In this document: one piece after another, positions 33,765 to 44,397 of the stretch
Layout: each line of letters begins with the position of its first letter
Position numbering within the stretch: the first letter of the stretch is position 1
NCBI GenBank assembly: GCA_015680685.1
Contig: MNCI01016285.1
Coordinates: 1-64,000, forward strand
Direction: 5' to 3'
Source: Gnetum montanum
Taxonomy: Eukaryota; Streptophyta; Gnetopsida; Gnetales; Gnetaceae
DNA length: 64,000 bases
Notes under the pieces: generated by a model
Told to the model about the DNA's origin: nothing
The model's database searches: none
The model's input: the letters and a program-made list of their open reading frames with translations, nothing else
Made by a program: the position numbers and the translations under genes

Positions 33765-34477
33765 TGATGAAGCGCTAAACAGTCGATGCATTGACTAGGC
33801 TACATATACGGGGCCCCGTATACGCGGTCATGTCAATGCAGCCCCATCGACACATCCGTCCATGCATCGACGTGGCCTCATTTATGTGGAGCCTATTTTA
33901 GCCTATAAATAAGTGGGCTTCTACCACACTTAGGTACCTTTTTAGCAATTGTATCAAAGCTCTTATAGTTTGTTTCTATGAGAGTTAGAATATTTTCCAA
34001 GTGCCCCTAGTAGGTGTAAGAAAGGTGTCCAACTCTTTATTCGAGCACTGATGTACCTAAGCCCATTGGCATGAACAGCAATAAAGACGAGTTTTTCAAG
34101 CATTCCTTGCAGCAATTGGACTTAGTCATTTGATGCATTTAATAGTTTAATATTTCTATGCTTTAATAATTCCTTAAGTTTCTGTTGTTATTACTTTAAT
34201 CGCCATTGCTCTCTTATAGTTTATAAAAACCATAAGTACGACCATCTCGAACATAAACCCAACACTTGNATAAAAATCATTTGCCTCAATCTCACTTAAC
34301 CATCGCAATCAGAACATCACAAGTGAGGTTGGGAAGACAACGACCATTCTAACCCAAGGTTTTGCTAGTTAGGGTCTAGTGTATGCAAAGTGCTTTCAGT
34401 CTACAGAATTTGACTGAGTCACGTGTGAACGCCCGTGATTCACATGGTTGGGCGTAGGGGTACCTAGCCACTCATCA
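33765..34477 (+). repeat. 3' LTR of E1
   Basis: TGATGAAGCGCTAAACAG to CTAGCCACTCATCA. U3 holds the perfect 18-bp palindrome TATACGGGGCCCCGTATA (about 33806-33823); TATAAATA is at 33904-33911. The single N at 34269 replaces 194 bases that the 5' LTR has at 15015-15208; adding them gives 906 bp, equal to the joined 5' LTR. Confidence 0.93.
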
Positions 34478-34482
34478 CATGG
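34478..34482. repeat. Target-site duplication of E1 (right)
   Basis: CATGG, identical to 14506-14510. E3 sequence resumes here. Confidence 0.92.
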
Positions 34483-35525
34483 CCCCAAAGGAAAAGGTTT
34501 GATCAATTATATAAGGTCCCTCCCACAACATTTGGAACTTTGTCTTCTAAGGTGCATGTGTGGGGTTCCAGTAGAGAAAGTTATCTCTCGGTTGAAATTT
34601 CACTTTTCGTATTTTGAGGTTATGACGTTGCTTGTTAAATGCCTTATGCACCTTATTCAAAGATAGGGCCAGTAATTGATTTTCATCTAACATGTTGAGA
34701 TTGATCAATCTTTCTTACTATGCTAGACTTAGGTCAAGATTCAGATCACAAGTTGTTGAGAGTGTATGGAGCTCGGATTAAATTAGGAGTGTTGGAAGTT
34801 TTCCGTACACTAGCTCATAGGAAGAGTAGCCAATAGGAAGTTTCCATGTTAAGCGATAGGCCCATAGGGCATCGTTGAGTTTCATGCGTTAATCTTTTCT
34901 ATATTTGCTTATGATCCTTCTTAAGATCTTTGTGATTTTCCTATTAGTTTACTCTACTTGATTGTTGGCTTAGGGATGATAGGGTGTTGTTAATTTATGT
35001 TCAACCCCCAAGCATTGCATCAACTTTATAAAAGTGGCACCTATTAAGTGAGTTCCATTGTCAAAAATTAGTGCACATTGCACTTCAAACCTGTTTACAA
35101 CATTTTGTTCCACCAATCTAGCAGCAATGGTTGATCTATAGTTGGTTACAGCTTCTACTTCTATCCATTTGGTGTAATAGTCGACTGCTACAATGATATA
35201 TGCCTTTTCATTAGACATGGGTGTGATGGGACCCATGAAGTCTATGCCCCATATGTCAAAGGGCTCTAGTGGTTGAATCACCTATTGAGGATCCTCCATT
35301 CGAGTAGTCATCCCATCATCTCATTTACAGCATTCACAAGATCAGATAAACTGGTGAGCATCCTTGAAGATTGTAGGCCAATAGTATCCTACCATTAGAA
35401 TTTTTGTGGCCATGCACCTCCCTACATAGTGGCCTTTCCAAGGGCTATTGTAATCATCCTAGAAAATGCGTAGTTGATTTGCATCAAGGACACACCAATG
35501 AACCATGCCATTGGCACACACCTTA
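34483..35525 (-). pseudogene. E3 integrase
   Basis: The core at 35281-34970 reads [20 protein letters not shown] with the first catalytic Asp, [12 protein letters not shown] with the second, and ends in TTPYHP before a stop. E1 has lost the first Asp (Asn), so E3 is the better reference. Further along, the sequence at about 34860 keeps Trp in LNDALWAYR where E1 has a stop. The zinc-binding part near 35300-35460 keeps the Cys pair (SCECC). The C-terminal module is cut by E1. Confidence 0.88.
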
Positions 35526-35536
35526 TGCACACCATC

Positions 35537-35576
35537 CTTGAAATTGTGTAGTGACTACATAATTGACAATTTCAAG
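35537..35576. repeat. 11-bp inverted repeat at the insert's left edge
   Basis: CTTGAAATTGT (35537-35547) and ACAATTTCAAG (35566-35576) are perfect reverse complements with an 18-bp spacer that itself contains GTAGTGACTAC. A small hairpin can form. Confidence 0.85.
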
Positions 35577-35589
35577 CCAAACTACACAA

Positions 35590-36215
35590 TTTTTGTAGGT
35601 CACACTGGACAGTCATGCTGGGCATGACCACAACGTGACCAACTCTGGGAGCCTCAAAACTGAGCCGAAATGACTTGATTTCAAGAGTGAAAGTTATCCT
35701 CAAGGTCCACTATTGATAACTATGGGTCCCAGCCATCAGAAATTCTAGATTTCAGCTCAAAATTGCAAGTTTTTGAGGTCACACTACAGGTCACGCTGGG
35801 CAGTCATGCTGGGCGTGACCACAATGTGACCAACTTTTAGAGCCCCAAAAATGAGCCAAAATGAGTTGATTTCAAGGGTGCAAGTCATCCTCAGGGTCCA
35901 CTATTGATATCTATGGGTCCCAACCTTCAGAAATTCCAGATTTCATCTCAAAATTGCCAGTTTTTGAGGTCACACTGCAGGTCATGCTGGGCAATCATGC
36001 TGGGCATGACCACAACGTGACCAACTTTTAACAACCTCAAAACATTGTCAAAATGGTCTAATTTTGAAGGGACAAGTCACCCTCAAGGTCCATTAATGAT
36101 TTCTCCAAGTTTCAGCCCCCAGAACTTCAGATTTCAGCTCCAAAATGCTCATTTTTGTCACTGACACCCAGGTCATGCTAGCAGCATGAGTCCAGCGTGA
36201 CCAACTTCCAAAAAA
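35590..36215 (+). repeat. 191-bp tandem repeats
   Basis: The block GTGACCAACTT recurs at 35635, 35826, 36017 and 36197, giving spacings of 191, 191 and 180 bp. Each unit has TCATGCTGGGCATGACCACA before it and TTTCAGCTCAAAATTGC after it. About 3.4 units are present and the last is shortened. Confidence 0.92.
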
Positions 36216-36365
36216 TTCCATAAAATTCTAGAAAATTCTCAGCATCAGTAACTCCCAGAAAATTCTCAGCATCAGAAAATTCCAAAAAATTCTAGAAAAT
36301 TCTCAACATCAAAAAATTCTAGAAAATTCCAAAAAATTCTCAACATCAGCAACTCCCAGAAAACT
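36216..36365 (+). repeat. Short AAATTCTAGAAAATTC repeats
   Basis: Interleaved copies of AAAATTCTAGAAAATTCTC and CAGCATCAG-type units, with higher-order duplication. This is low-complexity DNA following the 191-bp array. Confidence 0.75.
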
Positions 36366-37228
36366 CAGGGACAAAGAAGTTTCAAGCAAGACAGGTCAAA
36401 TTTTCCTTGTACATTTCATTGTAAATCTTCATTTGTGGGATAGTCAGGCCCTCATGGTCTAAATTAAATGTACTCTCATGGGCTTGAATAACCCACGAAA
36501 TGTAAAATGCAATGTACCTGGTCAAGAACATAGCTTGTCGACACACATCCAACTCTCACCAACACGCATCCAACCCTAGCACAACTGTCCATTGAACACA
36601 TGTCACATGATCCTGTTTCCTCTCATCTCTCGGTCGTTGATTCCATCCATAGATTCCGAGCCTGAGTCCAACCCAACCCTATAAATACCCTGTCAATTCA
36701 CATAAACCAAGTCAGAAATTTGAAAGGTTGGTGACTTGGGAAGTATCGACCAGTAGCCTAGGATGCTCAGACACACTTGACTCCTAGCATCCGAACATTT
36801 CAAACATCATCCCGGGGCTTAGTGCTTGACCTGCCATCCATACGTGCAGCTACGCTTTGACCAGTGCACATTCTTATTTAAACAATACAATACAGTTTCA
36901 TTATTTCCTTTCATTTACATTTTTTAGTTCTGTTTACGCTTTGTTTACAAATATAGCTCTATTTACGCTTTATTATAATTCAGTACGCTTTGTTTACATT
37001 TCGTGTCGTTGTTTGCATTCCGTTTACACCGTTTACGATAATCCCAGTGCTAGCCGTAGCTTATGCTCGGGGAAGTCCTTTGTTGATTTGTGTGCAAACC
37101 ATCGAAGGCACTCTGCCTTCATTCCCTTTTCTAGTTTACCCTCAAGCGAAGGTAGGGTCAACTATACATGCCCGACGATCTCTCGATGTCTGTTTCCCTT
37201 CCAGCCTTACATCGATGATTTAGGTCAG

Positions 37229-37761
37229 TACAGGTATCCATTGATTTTCATGAAGTACTTTGCCCAATGAAGAAATTATTATCTCTTCCTAAAGTCCAAA
37301 TCTTGTGGCATCTCCTGATTGAGAAGGTAAGTAAGGATGCCATCATACCATTTTTTTTCTATGGGCACTTGGTCATTTATTGCTCTTGTAAAGAGGAGTT
37401 CATCTCCAAATTGATCAGAGAGTGGACTCTCCTCCTCTTTGTTATCCCATCTTAATTGAGAGAGATGGTCAATAACCACATTCTTAGTCCCTTTCCAATC
37501 TACAATCGTAAGATCAAATTCTTGCAAGATCATGAGCCACTGTATAATATGAGGGCTCGCCATTGGCTTGTTCATTAGCAAGTGGATGGCACCATGGTCT
37601 ATGTGCACAAGTACTTTATATCCAATCACATAGTGCCTAAACTTTTTAAGAGCATACACCACTGCCATTAATTCTTTTTTCATTATGGTGTAATTCAATT
37701 GTGCCCCTATAATGCTTTGGCTTGCACAACAGATGTAATATGAATGTTCTTTATCATCCAA
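37229..37761 (-). pseudogene. E3 RNase H
   Basis: YYICCASQSIIGAQLNYTIM, KKELMAVVYALKKFRHYVIG and HIIQWLMILQEFDLTIVDWK are followed by GTKNVVIDHLSQLRWDN. It is open for 160 codons. The residues FRHYV, LQEFD and LRWD show Arg, Gln and Arg where E1 has stops. A TAG at 37762-37764 lies at the position homologous to the TAG at 26847 in E1. Confidence 0.9.
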
Positions 37762-37764
37762 CTA

Positions 37765-38700
37765 TGTAAGCATCACATCCAAAGCATAATTAGATGCATT
37801 TGTCATTATGTGGAATGGTTTGGACTACTTAGGTGCCCGTGGCATTGGAGTTTCTATGAGTTTTTCCTTCAATTATTAAAATGCATGTTCACACTCCTTA
37901 GTCCAAATGAATGGAGCATCTTTATAAGTTCTACCAATGGCATTGTAATCTTAGAGAAATTCTCTATGAATCACTAGTAGTAGCTAGTGTGTCCAAGGAA
38001 TGATCGAACATCTTTAACTGTCTTTGGTTGACATATGATTCCTTGGATGACCCTTATCTTTTTAGGGTCTACCTCAATCCCTTTTTGTGAAATTCAATGC
38101 CCCAATACTATGCCCTCTTAGACCATTAGATGGCTTTTCTACCAATTGAGCCTAAGCTTTGTTTCAACACATCTTTTCAGAAGGTACTCAAGGTGATCCA
38201 AAGCTTGCTCAAATGTGGCCCCATAGGTAGAGAAGTCATCCATAAAGACTTTTATCCTACTACTAATCTGCTATTGAAAGATACTAAGGACCAGGCATTG
38301 AAATGTTGTAGGAGCATTGCATAGACCAAGCAACATCTTACAATATGCAAAAGTCCCCCAAGGACTCGTGAATGTTGTCTTGGCTTGATATTTTGGCACA
38401 ATCTAAATTTGGTTATACCCACTATAATCATCCAAGAAGCTATAATAGCAATGCTCAAAGATAGTGTCTGACACTTGGTCCACAATGGTAATGAAAAATG
38501 ATCTTTAAATGTTGCCATGTTCAACAACTTGAAATCGATGCAAACCCACCACTTGCCACCTTTCTTTGACACAATTACAAGTGGGCCAACCCACTTACTA
38601 TCCACGATGGAATAGATGAACCCTACCTTGAGGAGTTATTCTATTTTCTCCTTGATGATCTACTTCAATTTTGGTTTTAGTCACCTTTATGGCTGCCTTC
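37765..38700 (-). pseudogene. E3 reverse transcriptase
   Basis: KWVGPLVIVSKKGGKWWVCI, NMATFKDHFSLP, FTSPWGTFAYCKM and GLCNAPTTFQ are seen in order. The catalytic motif is VFMDDFSTYG (about 38255-38226), intact where E1 has FKDD. It ends in VKDVRSFLGHTSYY. At the three stops of E1 near its N-terminal half (26130, 26220, 26247), E3 has Gln, Gln and Trp. It has its own stops, including a TAG at 38139-38141 shared with E1 (26466). Confidence 0.9.
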
Positions 38701-39670
38701 TTGGCTTCATGGATGGGTCGGTGTAAATGTGATGTTGGCATATCTATGGATAGGATATGACCAAGAAAAGGCTATTAGCCATTTAGTAATGATCTACAAT
38801 AGCTTTTCTTTTTGTTTAGAAGCAAGTTTAGCATTGATGATAACCAGCTTGCCATTGTTCAAGAATGCATACTCCATACCAACTCATAGAGTTTTTTAAC
38901 TCAAGGGGCTCTTGTTTGAAATTTTCAAGGATTTCCAACTCTCCCCAATAATTATCATCATTTTCATTATCAAAGAGTTGGTGATGAACTTGCTCAAGTT
39001 CATCCATGCCTTCAACATAAGCACATGTTAAGCTCTCAGTTGGTTCCATACATAATGTGCTATTATCAGGATCAGCTATTAGCCACTGGGTGCCCTCTTA
39101 TTTTGTGGCTATTGCATATATGCACCTTTGAATATCTATTTTTTATGCACACTAACTACATGCTTTAATGTATGTACTCTTGATAGATCAAATCTTTTGC
39201 ACGCAATTGCACCCATTATCATTGTATGCGATGCATGGAACATGCTTCTTCTTTAGCCTTTCAAATTCATTCTCCTTGAAGATTTCCAAGGAGAGGTTCC
39301 TTATGCCCATTCATGCATCGACTGTGCTTAACCATGCCCTTGTCATAATGATGGGGAAGTCACTTTTATAGTTGTCAATCTTGATCACCAGAAAATTGGT
39401 AGGATAGGACCACCCATAAATTGTGGTCACAATGTCCTCCACTAACCCCAAAGGGATAGTGATTGAATGGTCTACCAATTCTAAATAGATGTTGCTCTTC
39501 TTGAGAGGTGGTGGGTTCTAGGCATTGTACATGTCATGGAAGATGAGATTGACACTAAAACTAAAATCAAGAAGAGCCCTTCAGGGCTCATGTCTAATGA
39601 TTTGTAAGTAAATATGAGGACTTCCTAGATTAGATCTTTTTGTGGAAAGGTTGCTAGCCTTGATCCAATC
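38701..39670 (-). pseudogene. E3 protease and linker
   Basis: At about 39600-39290 the minus strand reads a decayed ALLDFSFSVNLI (E2: ALLDSGSGVNLIS), IYLELVDHSITIPLGLVEDI and FPIIMTRAWLSTVDA, the retropepsin order. The active-site Ser-Gly is replaced by Phe-Ser. The linker at 39049-38828 (CAYVEGMDELEQVHHQL) matches those of E1 and E2. E2 keeps this linker but nothing after it. Confidence 0.82.
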
Positions 39671-42150
39671 AAAAATAACATGAGTTAACATCACAATGTG
39701 GATCTGAGGCAACGTTTGGTTTGAAGGATTCTTGAATGTGTTTGATGCAAAGGATGAGATGTTGAAGATGCAGGGTGACCAACCACATAAGGTTGTGAGG
39801 GTTTGGAAGGATTGTTGGGTTGGACAAAAGGTTATTTTCTAGATTGATTATTTGAACCACTCAATTGGAAAGCTAGTTGCAAATGTACAGCCCTTGTACC
39901 ATTTCATTACTATGGTTGTGGGGGAATTTCACCTTGAATGGATGGAGCAGAAGGCAATTCGATAGAGGGTGGATGAATGTGCATAAATAGATGCAAAGGG
40001 TGAAATGGATATAGATGCTCCCCTTGAGTAGATGATGAATTAGTTCGATGGTACTTTAGAGGATAATAGTGATTTTGGAATGATGTGTGGCTAGTAGAAC
40101 TTCGTGGAGATATAGGTTGCTGAACATAGTACCCATATAGATTTGGTTGTCTATAAGGGTACTGTTGCCTTAACAATGGCATTCTCCATGATTGTGGTTG
40201 ATGCCACTATTGGTATTGCTCATATGCTTGTGGTGGAGCTCCACTTGGATAATAAGCTTATTGTTGTTGGTGGAACTACCTTGGATTGCCTTGGGGGTAA
40301 GGTAATTATATGGGTTCTTGCCTTTTTGCTAAATGTGGATTTAAAGCGTACATCCCAAAATCTTATAGATGTGACACCATAGGATAATATCCCTTTAGAT
40401 GTTCATATTGACATATGTCACAACTAGTATGATCATCAAAGTCTATTTCCATAACTTCCTCTACTATAGTAGCTTTGCCCTTACCTCTCTAGTAGGCACA
40501 TTTAGCTTGTGTCTGCCTCCTACAATTATGATCACTATTTTTCTCTTTGGACTCCTCAGCAATCTTCATAGTAGTTTGGAACTTTTCATCCAAAGAGTCC
40601 CATAATTTATCAACCTTTGCCAAAATATTAGAAATAGATTGCAAGGTTTTCCCATTTACCATCTTGTCAAGTGGTGCATCCTCCTCTTCACAAAATCAAA
40701 CCTCCCTTTTACTTATGGAAGGATCCCTAGTATACTCTTTTGCACTTTCCCTTTTCCACAACTCACCTTCTTCTTTTACTACCTACTCTATCAGCTTTTA
40801 TATTTGATGAGTTCTTAGTTCTGATAGTCTCCCTTGGGCATAGACCCCAAGAGTTCTTCTAGTTTCTACTCTAAGCCCATCTATGATGTGGTAGAGTTGT
40901 TCTCTCTAAGAATAACCATGGCCAAGGCATTGGTGTAAGAGAGAATAATATCTGCCCATGACAGCATCCAAGTGTTCATGTGTTTCCTATTTCTAGCCTT
41001 GGATTTGCCTTCTCAAACTAGACACTCTAAAGTACATTTGATATTTATCATTAAATAGCTCTAACATGGTACTCCATTTGTAGATAGATTTCATCTCCAA
41101 GGATTAGTACTAGCTCTTTGCTTCCTTGATGAGTATCTTGGGGAAGAGCTTAAGTTTTTGAAAGTCATTTTCAATGTTCTGTAAGATGTATGCATCATGA
41201 AAGGCTTGTAGATGGTTCTGTGGATCAGAGTTATATCCCCCTCAAATCCTGGAATATTGTTCATGTCTAAGTGCTTGATCCAACTGTCTTTCACATGCCT
41301 AGTTGGAATATTAGCTGCCTCTGCAATGTTAATCATGCTTCGAGTTGCTAACAAAGGTTCATCATCATCATTGTGTCAATAAAGCCAATGATGGTTTCTA
41401 CCACCCCTTCGTTCTTGATGCCTCTATGGTCATTGTTGTCTTGTTAATCATCTTCATCATGATTATTTCTATGATCGCTTTTATGAGAATCAACAGATGA
41501 AGAGAAATATTGAGAATCAATTGAAGAGGATGAAGAAGAAGGTGGACCACCACCACCACCATAGTATCTGCCACCATCTCTTCGCTCATTATGACCCCCA
41601 TCTTTAGATCCCTTGCCATTATGAGGTTTGCCCGAGTTCTTACCTTGACTATCACTTTTTCCTAAACCTAGTTTATGAATAGTGGGTCACAAGTTCAAGA
41701 ATACACCCTTGTCACCAACAACATGGGGTGGAGAATCTTCATGTTGAGAACCCCCATAGGGAGGATCCTCAATGTCATCTTGGTTCAATAGGAATAAGGA
41801 AATAGTGAAGTGTTTCCCCTTCACAAACTCATGACGCTTCTTCTAATGTTGATCTCACTTGTGTTGTGTTTCGGTGGGATGTAGTCCCAAGTATCATAAT
41901 CATTCACAATGTATTCCTATTGAAGATCCAAGATGTCTAACTTCTTAAGGGTTTGAAACAACATCCCAGGCATAGATCGATCGAGGGGCATTACAATGTT
42001 GCCCTCTATGTCACACCATTACAACTACTCATCCTGGTGCAGGATGAAAGTGAAGTCTGATACATACTCATTAGGATGAGTATATACCACTTTGCACTCC
42101 TGTGGGACCAATAGTTTGACATCTTCATGCTTATGAGAAGAAGATATTTT
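39671..42150 (-). pseudogene. E3 gag
   Basis: The start codon position reads ATA instead of ATG before SSSHKH (about 42145), so initiation is lost. Then come TPNEYV-type and FTFILHQDE blocks (about 42085-42030), MINIAEAANIPTRHVKDSWI and LDMNNIPGFEG (41354-41240), and a basic stretch. The C-terminal Gln/Pro/Tyr region is at 40182-39910. Order and spacing match E1 and E2 gag. Confidence 0.82.
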
Positions 42151-42280
42151 GCAAAAAAAATAAAATTATCAGTGTGCTTAGTAGTTATATGTTGTGTGAG
42201 AGTGATGTTGACCTTGAGTTCATCCAACTATAGTAATAATGGTCACTAATCATAGATAGTGCATGTTTCAACAAATAGAG

Positions 42281-42299
42281 TTCCCAACAATGGCACCAA
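42281..42299 (-). promoter_or_regulatory. Primer-binding site of E3
   Basis: Minus strand TTGGTGCCATTGTTGGGAA, directly after the LTR end; the tRNA-Asp-type site with changes. Confidence 0.85.
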
Positions 42300-43215
42300 T
42301 GATGAGCAGTGAGGTACCCCTATAGCCAAGCATACGAATCACGAAGCATTCATGTGTGACCTAGTCAAATTCCATGGACTCTATAGTTTTTGGTGCACTA
42401 GTCTCCTTGGTAGTGAACCTTGCTCTAAGGTCATTCATTGTCTTCCCAACTACACTTGTGATGGACATGGTATGGTTAAGTGTAATCAAGGTATATAATT
42501 TTTATTGTTTTATGTTTTATGTTCTTTGGTGCTTGAAGAGAAAGAAAGATAAAGTAATTTAATGACTAGTTTAATTTAACTAATTCACTAATCTCTAACT
42601 AGTCCTAACATAAGCATCTAGTCCCACTTTACATACACATCCTGAACCCATGTATCCACTGCTAGGTTACCAAGCACTATGCTACTAGGTGCACCAAGCA
42701 TTAACGCTATTGAAATTACCAAGTGAATACATGTTTACGCTTGAAGCGATCGTACTTATGTATTTAACCTATTTAGCTTAATTGATTAAAGTCTAATTTA
42801 GCTTAATTTAGCTTAATTAATTGAGTATTTAATAAAAATAATGAATGCATAAATAAAACATTCAAACTATCTAGAATGCTGCAAGGATTATCAAGAAGCT
42901 CATCTTTATTGTCATACACACTAGTGTGGTTTAGGTACAACAGTGCTTGAATAAAGATCCCTACACTCAATGAATCCTGTTGCAGGCACTCGGAAAAAAT
43001 ATTTTAGCTTTCAAATAGACAAAATGCAAGAGCTTTGCTACTACTATGAATCTGATGCCATAAATGTGGTTGGTGAGCATGTATTTATAAGCAAAAAACA
43101 CACCCTACGTCAATGGGGCCACATCGATGCATTAAATGATGTGTTGACAGGGCCCAGTTGACGGGGCTGCATCAATAAGGCCACATTGACGTAGCCAACC
43201 ATGACCAATTACATC
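42300..43215 (-). repeat. 5' LTR of E3
   Basis: Plus-strand start TGATGAGCAGTGAGGTACCCC is the LTR 3' end. The TATA box is at 43082-43089 and GC-rich U3 blocks (CATTGACG, GTTGACGGGGC) lie near 43110-43195. The outer end, about 43215, is uncertain because no second LTR is available to fix it. Confidence 0.82.
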
Positions 43216-43369
43216 CCTATATAAATGAGGTAGATTTAGAAAGTAAATGATTTAAGGAATGAAGGTGACTAGAGAGATTGGAAATGAAGTAGTGGATCAA
43301 CTAAAGAAAATCTTGTAGAATATGCATATCTCAAACATTTCTAGATGGTGTAAGATCTAAAATCACTTA

Positions 43370-44200
43370 ACCTTATTAGGCTTAATGTCTATACCATATT
43401 GACAAATAAGATAACCTAACATCTTACTTGCGAGGACCCCAAAAATCAACTTCTTTAGATTAAGATGTAGGTTAAACTTGTCATAGCAAGTTAGAACCTA
43501 ATTAAAGTCAGAAGCATGATCAATAGCTAAGGTAGACTTGATGGCCAAATTGTTAATGTAATTGTTAACTATTTTAAACATCATATTATTAAAGACATAA
43601 TTCATAGCTTCATTAATAAGTAGCTTAAGCATTCTTAAGTCCAAAGTGCATTTTAGTGTAGCATATTGTTTCCCAAGGAGTTATGAAAGTGATGTATTAT
43701 TGATATTGTGGATTTATATGGATCTGATTGTAATGAAAAAAATCCATCTATAAAGGATAGGAGAGCATGACTAGCTATAGAATTGATAAGCTACTCAAAG
43801 TTTGGTAAAAGAAAGTCATCCTTAAGAGTGACCTTGTTGAGGTCTTAAAAGTCAATGCATATGAGAATGTCATCATTATTTTTGGGAACTACAACCTTGT
43901 TAGAGACCTAATCAAAATAGTTACTAGGATTGATAAATATAGCATTGTAAAGTTTAGTAACCTCTTCTTTTATAGATAGGGCTATAGTAGGATAAATGTT
44001 CATAACCTTTTGCTAAATAGATTTCTAACCTTTTTCCAAGATGATGTTGTGTTGAATTAGTTTTGGGTCTAGACTAGACATATCATTGTATCCCCAAGTG
44101 AATGCAACTAAATCCTTTTACAAGGTTACTAGGATAAGCTCTTGAAGATCTTGGAAAAGAAGGATACTAAGTTGAAGATTCTTTGTTCACCCTTATTACT
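43370..44200 (-). pseudogene. Tat/Ogre-like reverse transcriptase relic
   Basis: The minus strand can be read through with stops: SSLDPKLIQHNI, IALSIKEEVTKLYNAIFINP, NKVVVPKNND then ICIDF and DLNKVTLKDDFLLP, IASHALLSFIDGF, and later FNLHLNLKKLIFGVLASKML then GYLICQYGIDIKPNKVK. These fit the Tat-type order (LEEVxKLLxAGFI, DLNKAxPKDxFPLP, HALLSFMDG, LNPxKCTFGV, GFxVSxRGIExxPxKIK). The catalytic YVDD corresponds to YINN. It is of a different lineage from E1-E3 and probably from the same old element as the adjacent repeat. Confidence 0.75.
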
Positions 44201-44397
44201 TAGTACTTATACATTGATTACTTGATTGTTGCTCAGAGAAGGCTTCCAATCTAGGAAAGAGAGGTTTGATTAAGGTAAGAGTTCATCCTATGTAATGTCT
44301 AAAGAAGGTATGAGAGAAGTTGAGTTTGACATTAAATCAAGAAAAGTGGCATTTAGACATCTATGTCCTTATCTTGCAAGTTGGCTCAAGATCAAAA

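Larger units (their letters stand above)
14511..34477 (+). mobile_element. Nested LTR retrotransposon E1 (Athila/Tat-related)
   Basis: A Ty3/gypsy element of about 13.1 kb once the nested E2 is removed. In order: 5' LTR (14511-15402 plus 22231-22244), primer-binding site, gag (from 22409), protease, RT, RNase H, integrase with a GPY/F-type module (to 28610), a 2-kb non-coding zone, an extra sense ORF (30670-33506), polypurine tract, 3' LTR (33765-34477). Both ends are TGATGA/TCATCA and a CATGG duplication flanks it. The pol order RT-RH-INT defines Ty3/gypsy; the tRNA-Asp-type primer site and the RT sequence point to the non-chromoviral Athila/Tat group. It is inactive: 17 stops in pol, mutated integrase and protease active sites. 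Confidence 0.93.
35526..37228 (+). mobile_element. LTR-like insertion in E3 pol
   Basis: Foreign DNA interrupts E3 between the segments that encode NGYL (right side) and KVCAN (left side), which are adjacent in E1. The insert has tandem 191-bp repeats, then short AAATTCTAG units, then TATAAATA at about 36681, then repeated TTTACGCTTTGTTTAC segments, and ends near GATTTAGGTCA. A long repeat-rich U3, a TATA box and a downstream part resemble a plus-strand solo LTR of a different family. No canonical TG...CA pair or exact target duplication could be fixed; TGCAT and TGTAC (minus strand) at the two borders could be a decayed duplication. Confidence 0.6.
34483..43215 (-). mobile_element. Element E3, main part (Athila/Tat-related)
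   Basis: A minus-strand relative of E1 and E2. In its own direction: 5' LTR (about 43215-42300), primer-binding site (42299-42281), gag, protease, RT, RNase H, a foreign insert (about 37228-35526), integrase, then interruption by E1 at 34482. Post-pol sequence continues at 14510-14157. The 3' LTR is not seen and may be in the gap at 13522-14156. It is the oldest of the three nested elements because it hosts E1, which hosts E2. Confidence 0.9.

Noticed and set aside
35590-36215. CRISPR-like array
   Set aside because: The units are 191-bp head-to-tail tandem repeats without unique spacers, in a plant retroelement context.
43216-44397. Assigning the RT relic to E3
   Set aside because: E3 already has its own RT at 38.7-37.8 kb, and this relic has Tat-type motifs outside the E3 LTR.
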